In this document: positions 13,067 through 14,443 of the stretch, one piece after another | Layout of the letters: each line of letters begins with the position of its first letter | How positions within the stretch are numbered: position 1 is the first letter of the stretch | DNA from: Spirochaetota bacterium | GTDB lineage: Bacteria; Spirochaetota; Spirochaetia; Treponematales; UBA12059 | Length of the DNA stretch: 14,443 nucleotides | Direction: 5' to 3' | NCBI GenBank assembly: GCA_022709445.1 | Contig: JAKLIU010000020.1 | Coordinates: forward strand, 1 to 14,443 | Program-made: the position numbers and the translations under genes | Notes under the pieces: model-generated | Told to the model about the DNA's origin: nothing | The model's database searches: none | What the model saw: the letters and a program-made list of their open reading frames with translations, nothing else

Positions 13067-13867
13067 CTAGGAATTCAGCTCCCGGCTGCGCCTGGCGGCG
13101 GCGTCGATGGCGTCCATGACGATGGCCCTGAAGGCCTTGCGCTCCAGGCTGACGATGCCGGCCATGGTGGTGCCCGCGGGGGATGCGACCACGTCCTTGA
13201 GCTCGCCGGGGTGCCTGGCCGAGTCCAGGACTATCCTGGCCGCGCCCATCACGGTCTGGGCGGCGAATTCATAGGCCTGGACGCGGTCCATGCCGTTGAG
13301 CACGGCCCCGTCGGCCATGGACTCTATGAACAGGAAGGCGAAGGCCGGGCCGGAGCCGGACAGGGCGGTGACCGTGTCGAAAAGGCGCTCTTCCACGATG
13401 CGCGCCCGGCCCACGGTGGAGAAGAGCGCGAGGAGGGCGTCCACCAGCTCGCGCGGGACGGAGGGATCGGCGCAGACCGCCGTCATGCCCATGCCCACGG
13501 ACAGGGGCAGGTTGGGCATGATGCGCGCCAGGCGCGGCGGCGATGCGAAGTGCCCCCTGATGGAGTCGAGCGTCACCCCGGCGGCCATCGATATGACGAA
13601 GGCGTCCTCGCGGACGTGCAGGCAGGCCTCGGACACCACCTTGGCGACGGCGTGCGGCTTGACCGCGATGAAGATCCAGTCCGATGCCTCGGCGAGTTCC
13701 CGCACGGAGGCGGCCACCCTGACGGGGAACCGGCTGGCGAGGGACTGCGCGCGCGCGGGCGTCCGGTTCCAGACCACCAGCTCGTCCCCCGCGAACGCCG
13801 GCGCCAGGGCCGTGAGCATCGCCTCCACGATCTTGCCGGCGCCCATGAATCCTATCGTCCTGCCCAT
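13067..13867 (-). CDS. proC: Pyrroline-5-carboxylate reductase
   Basis: ProC reduces 1-pyrroline-5-carboxylate to proline with NAD(P)H, the last step of proline synthesis. The 266-residue protein is full length. The N-terminal Rossmann motif is IGFMGAGKIVEAML (G6, G9, G11), followed by VVWNRTPARA at the NADP-binding strand, IFIAVKPHAV, ARIMPNLPLSVGMGM, and the substrate and dimer region TALSGSGPAFAFLFIESMAD. The C-terminal family signature is ELKDVVASPAGTTMAGI (about 222-238). GGGAGG (13878-13873) is five bases before ATG 13867. It lies 34 bases after the MATE gene on the same strand, so cotranscription is possible. No strong terminator is seen between its stop and the next gene's promoter. 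Confidence 0.94.
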   Translation of the reverse strand: MGRTIGFMGAGKIVEAMLTALAPAFAGDELVVWNRTPARAQSLASRFPVRVAASVRELAEASDWIFIAVKPHAVAKVVSEACLHVREDAFVISMAAGVTLDSIRGHFASPPRLARIMPNLPLSVGMGMTAVCADPSVPRELVDALLALFSTVGRARIVEERLFDTVTALSGSGPAFAFLFIESMADGAVLNGMDRVQAYEFAAQTVMGAARIVLDSARHPGELKDVVASPAGTTMAGIVSLERKAFRAIVMDAIDAAARRSRELNS

Positions 13868-13901
13868 CGCAACCTCCCGGTGCCTTCCCGAAATCCGGCC
13901 G

Positions 13902-14443
13902 TCAGCGACCCGCCGGCGCGGCCTGCCCGTCCGCGGGGCGCTTCACCACGGCCTTGCGCTTCCAGCGTCCGCCCAGGTAGTACCAGGTGGAGAACGCTGC
14001 TCCCATCAGCCAGCCGGCCGGTATGCTCAGCCAGATGCCGTCGGCCCCCATGCCCAGCGGGCCGGAGAACAGCATGGCCAGGGGTATGCGCACCAGCCAG
14101 AGCGCCAGGAGGGTGTTGATCATGGGGATGAAGGCGTCCCCCGCGCCGCGCATCACGCCGTTGTTGATGAACATGGTGGAGAACAGCAGGTAGGTGGCGC
14201 CGACGATGAACAGGTAGCGGGCGCCGATGGCGATCACCTCCGCGTCCCCGGTGAACATGGTCATCAGCTGCCTGCCGAAGAGGATGACGGCCGCGCCCAC
14301 CGCGACCGAGATGGCGGCGCCCAGGAGCACCGCCGAGAGGTGGCCGCGCTTGACCCGCTCGGTCTTGCCGGCTCCCATGTTCTGGCCGGTGAAGGTGGAG
14401 ATGGCCTGGCCCAGGTTCATCGCCGGCATGGAGGCGAAGCTGT
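13902..14443 (-). CDS. MATE-family efflux transporter, C-terminal part
   Basis: About 180 C-terminal residues of a multidrug and toxic-compound extrusion transporter; the N-terminal half lies beyond the window. Visible are the family pattern around AISTFTGQNMGAGKTERVKR, then about four to five membrane helices (such as AVLLGAAISVAVGAAVIL and YLFIVGATYLLFSTMFI), the conserved segment NNGVMRGAGDAFIPM, and a basic cytoplasmic tail (KRKAVVKRPADG) ending at 13902. MATE proteins export cationic compounds using Na+ or H+ gradients; the substrate cannot be told from this part. The frame runs open to the window edge at 14443. An internal ATG at 14429 is not the real start because family sequence continues upstream of it. 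Confidence 0.9.
   Translation of the reverse strand, partial: SFASMPAMNLGQAISTFTGQNMGAGKTERVKRGHLSAVLLGAAISVAVGAAVILFGRQLMTMFTGDAEVIAIGARYLFIVGATYLLFSTMFINNGVMRGAGDAFIPMINTLLALWLVRIPLAMLFSGPLGMGADGIWLSIPAGWLMGAAFSTWYYLGGRWKRKAVVKRPADGQAAPAGR

Overview
The window is GC-rich (roughly two thirds or more G+C by eye, with strong G/C bias at third codon positions) and gene-dense. It reads as chromosomal DNA of a high-GC spirochaete (Spirochaetales/Treponema-like). The strongest lineage clue is the 1172-residue minus-strand protein at 9425-12943, which has the build of the 'SpiroCoCo' coiled-coil family: one N-terminal membrane helix, about 1100 residues of coiled coil, and a small C-terminal helix-turn-helix-like module. 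The divergent RecJ and uracil phosphoribosyltransferase fit a deep non-proteobacterial lineage. No species can be named. No rRNA, tRNA, CRISPR array, insertion sequence or phage gene was seen.

Layout. The first 151 bases hold the start of a leftward membrane protein, possibly of the GIDE/MUL1-like family. Rightward genes follow: recO and thpR (GTGA overlap), pdp and recJ (ATGA overlap), pduL alone behind its own terminator-like hairpin and extended -10 promoter, then an apparent three-gene operon (upp-like phosphoribosyltransferase, TPR lipoprotein, secreted beta-propeller) joined by 4-base overlaps. The leftward half holds, in transcription order, the C-terminal part of a MATE transporter (cut by the window edge), proC, and the giant coiled-coil gene with its own promoter in an AT-rich island. 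The two halves converge on a 224-base gap packed with near-perfect palindromes, the most unusual non-coding structure here.

How the genes fit together. RecO and RecJ serve recombinational repair. RecJ releases 5'-mononucleotides from single-stranded DNA, Pdp splits pyrimidine nucleosides, and the Upp-like enzyme can recapture uracil as UMP. PduL links acyl-CoA to acyl-phosphate and could draw ATP from the acetyl-CoA that deoxyribose breakdown yields. A DNA/nucleoside salvage-to-fermentation theme is therefore possible, but it is inference, because the intermediate enzymes are not in the window. The TPR lipoprotein and beta-propeller have no assigned function; their tight coupling to a cytosolic phosphoribosyltransferase is odd. 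No clearly new defence or mobile system was found. The best candidates for something undescribed are the palindrome cluster, the insertion in RecJ, the N-terminal domain of the Upp-like enzyme, and the predicted leaderless recO transcript.
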